From Phocaeicola coprocola DSM 17136 (GTDB lineage: Bacteria > Bacteroidota > Bacteroidia > Bacteroidales > Bacteroidaceae), in NCBI RefSeq assembly GCF_000154845.1, contig NZ_DS981439.1, positions 1-64,000 of the forward strand: a stretch of 64,000 nucleotides of DNA. Direction: 5' to 3'. The translations under genes and the position numbers were made by a program. Of the stretch, positions 63,110 to 64,000 are shown one piece after another (position 1 is the first letter of the stretch; each line of letters opens with the position of its first letter). The notes under the pieces are model-generated. The model was not told the DNA's origin, made no database searches, and saw nothing but the letters and a program-made list of their open reading frames with translations.

Positions 63110-63692
63110 CCATGTATGAAAAGGATAAAATATTAAATTCATTTCCTCCGGATCTCGCAAAAGATGTACGGAGAGTATTGGATATGCTTGTGATGAAAAA
63201 TGATGATATAAGCAGCCGATACTATATCGTCAATCTTGGAGGTTTGAATATAGCAATTCCAGAACGGGTATATATGAGAGAACAGACACCGTCCAATATG
63301 ACAGCAGTACAAAGAAATATTCTTGACTGTATTTTCACAAGACATAATAATGGTTTTGTAAGGCAACGCCATCTACAAAACCTAATCTCCTGCACAGAAT
63401 ATTGGACTATACCATTTTGCTTTAAGCTATTAGGAGAATATGTAGATAATATTTTATACGATGTGAAGAAGCATTTGGAGTGTAATATGGATAGCTACCT
63501 TCGTTTTATCGGAGAAAATGAAAAATTCTTTGATCGAACTAAAAATCAAATGATTAGTTATTGGAATTGCTATTATAGGTTGAGATACCCCAACAAAGAA
63601 TCATATATAGGTTTTAATATCTTTAATAATTTGGAAATGGCATATAACAAGCGGCTTAGCCTCCCCTAAAAAGGTCGGTTAGCCACCAAACA
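63103..63692 (+). mobile_element. Cassette 5 (unknown gene)
   Basis: 590 bp. TTATATGCCAT (63103-63113) is the exact complement of ATGGCATATAA (63637-63647), the longest such match. Confidence 0.7.
63112..63669 (+). CDS. Unrecognised cassette protein
   Basis: A 185-residue, soluble, helical protein (MYEKDKILNSFPPDLAKDVRRVLDML..., NILDCIFTRHNNGFVRQRHLQNLI). ATG 63112 lies on the cassette side of the break; an earlier frame start at 63070 belongs to the site. Its stop TAA at 63667-63669 is inside site 5. No family recognised; by company, an immunity-type protein is likely. Confidence 0.55.
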   Translation: MYEKDKILNSFPPDLAKDVRRVLDMLVMKNDDISSRYYIVNLGGLNIAIPERVYMREQTPSNMTAVQRNILDCIFTRHNNGFVRQRHLQNLISCTEYWTIPFCFKLLGEYVDNILYDVKKHLECNMDSYLRFIGENEKFFDRTKNQMISYWNCYYRLRYPNKESYIGFNIFNNLEMAYNKRLSLP

Positions 63693-63698
63693 TTATCA
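63637..63698 (+). repeat. attC-like site 5
   Basis: Left arm ATGGCATATAAC, core AAGCGGCTTAGCCTCCCCTA...AGGTCGGTTAGCCACCAAAC, nearly the same as site 3; break A63692 | TTATCAG. Confidence 0.75.
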
Positions 63699-64000
63699 GT
63701 AATTAAATAGTGTAACATTATGAATATATATGAAATTGGACAAGACTTTGATAATTACAAGTTCTTTGTATTCAAGGAAGAAGATAAATCAAATAAAGAT
63801 GTTTGGGATTATAATGGTCAATCACTTGTTAATGAGTGGAAAGGGCTTAGCTTAGAATTGTTTAAAGATAAAAGAAAAAAGAAAGACAAACGAAGTGAGG
63901 ACTTTGATGCTTCTTGTTATTTTTCTGGTTGTCTGATAGTAAATAAAAGAACATCTTTATTGCTCGCTGAAAAGCTGAAAGGACAAATAGAAGTTTTACC
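63693..64000 (+). mobile_element. Cassette 6, cut by the window end
   Basis: Starts TTATCAGTAA at 63693. By the rule seen in cassettes 1-5, its closing site beyond the window should contain the reverse complement, TTACTGATAA. Confidence 0.6.
63720..64000 (+). CDS. Possible Imm11-like immunity protein, partial
   Basis: 93 codons, open to the window end. The sequence WDYNGQSLVNEWKGLSLELFKDKR... ends in SYFSG-like CYFSGCLIVNKRTSLLLAEKLKGQIEVLP, which resembles Imm11/DUF1629-type immunity proteins. The call is tentative because the C-terminal half is missing. Confidence 0.5.
   Translation, partial: MNIYEIGQDFDNYKFFVFKEEDKSNKDVWDYNGQSLVNEWKGLSLELFKDKRKKKDKRSEDFDASCYFSGCLIVNKRTSLLLAEKLKGQIEVL

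Noticed and set aside
59961-63698. CRISPR array
   Set aside because: Spacing between repeats is one gene (590-1083 bp), repeats are imperfect and show the integron start/end rule.

Overview
The window comes from a gut Bacteroidales genome (Bacteroides, Phocaeicola or Parabacteroides type). Evidence: promoters with the TAnnTTTG -7 box and the TTTG -33 box, almost no Shine-Dalgarno sequences, a CTnDOT-type transfer region, PcfJ/PcfK and DUF3873 accessory genes, and secreted glycan esterases plus a GH36 alpha-galactosidase. There is no rRNA, no complete tRNA and no CRISPR array.

Layout. (1) 1-4042: the frameshifted tail of an IS66 transposase, then a frameshifted lipoprotein and several unrecognised membrane or secreted proteins. 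(2) 4043-12534: the control region of a CTnDOT-family conjugative transposon: AraC regulator, rteA hybrid sensor kinase, rteB sigma54-type activator, a strongly structured presumed RNA, a RibD-like reductase gene, rteC, a GNAT toxin-antitoxin-like pair and a zinc-ribbon/GNAT fusion. (3) 12576-31481: mobilisation genes mobC-mobB-mobA (minus strand), a 787-bp oriT-like region with inverted repeats and 24-bp iterons, then traA to traQ plus a lysozyme-like gene (plus strand). (4) 31537-37813: the accessory end: two plus-strand genes, ten minus-strand genes including pcfJ and pcfK, structured non-coding DNA, and a tRNA 3' end followed by a terminator, which looks like an attachment-site scar. (5) 38132-43331: chromosome-like carbohydrate genes: CE2-type esterase, sialate O-acetylesterase and a divergent GH36 alpha-galactosidase with three 22-bp-phased upstream repeats. 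(6) 43820-58517: a second mobile-element segment, with an AraC regulator, full-length rteC, two Xis-like HTH proteins, a DUF1016 nuclease, a 2040-aa methylase-helicase, DUF1896, a topoisomerase III resembling Exc, and DUF3945/DUF4099. (7) 58786-64000: a tyrosine recombinase followed by an integron-like array of at least six single-gene cassettes.

The last region is the most interesting. The recombinase has the full R-H-R-H-Y set and an IntI-like SPLD tail. The cassettes are divided by about 60-bp attC-like sites with a conserved centre. In each complete cassette the first 8-11 bases are the exact reverse complement of the bases just before its own closing site, which is the integron rule for circular cassettes. 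The cassette proteins look like immunity proteins (SUKH/SMI1-KNR4, tandem Imm22-like, DUF4304-like, possibly Imm11-like). This matches the recombinase-associated acquired interbacterial defence (rAID) clusters reported in gut Bacteroidales, here with the cassette chemistry readable at base level.

How the parts fit: RteA/RteB/RteC would control excision and transfer, MobABC would process DNA at the oriT and feed it to the Tra mating bridge, the second segment supplies excision and DNA-protection functions, and the cassette array stores immunity genes against effectors of neighbouring cells.
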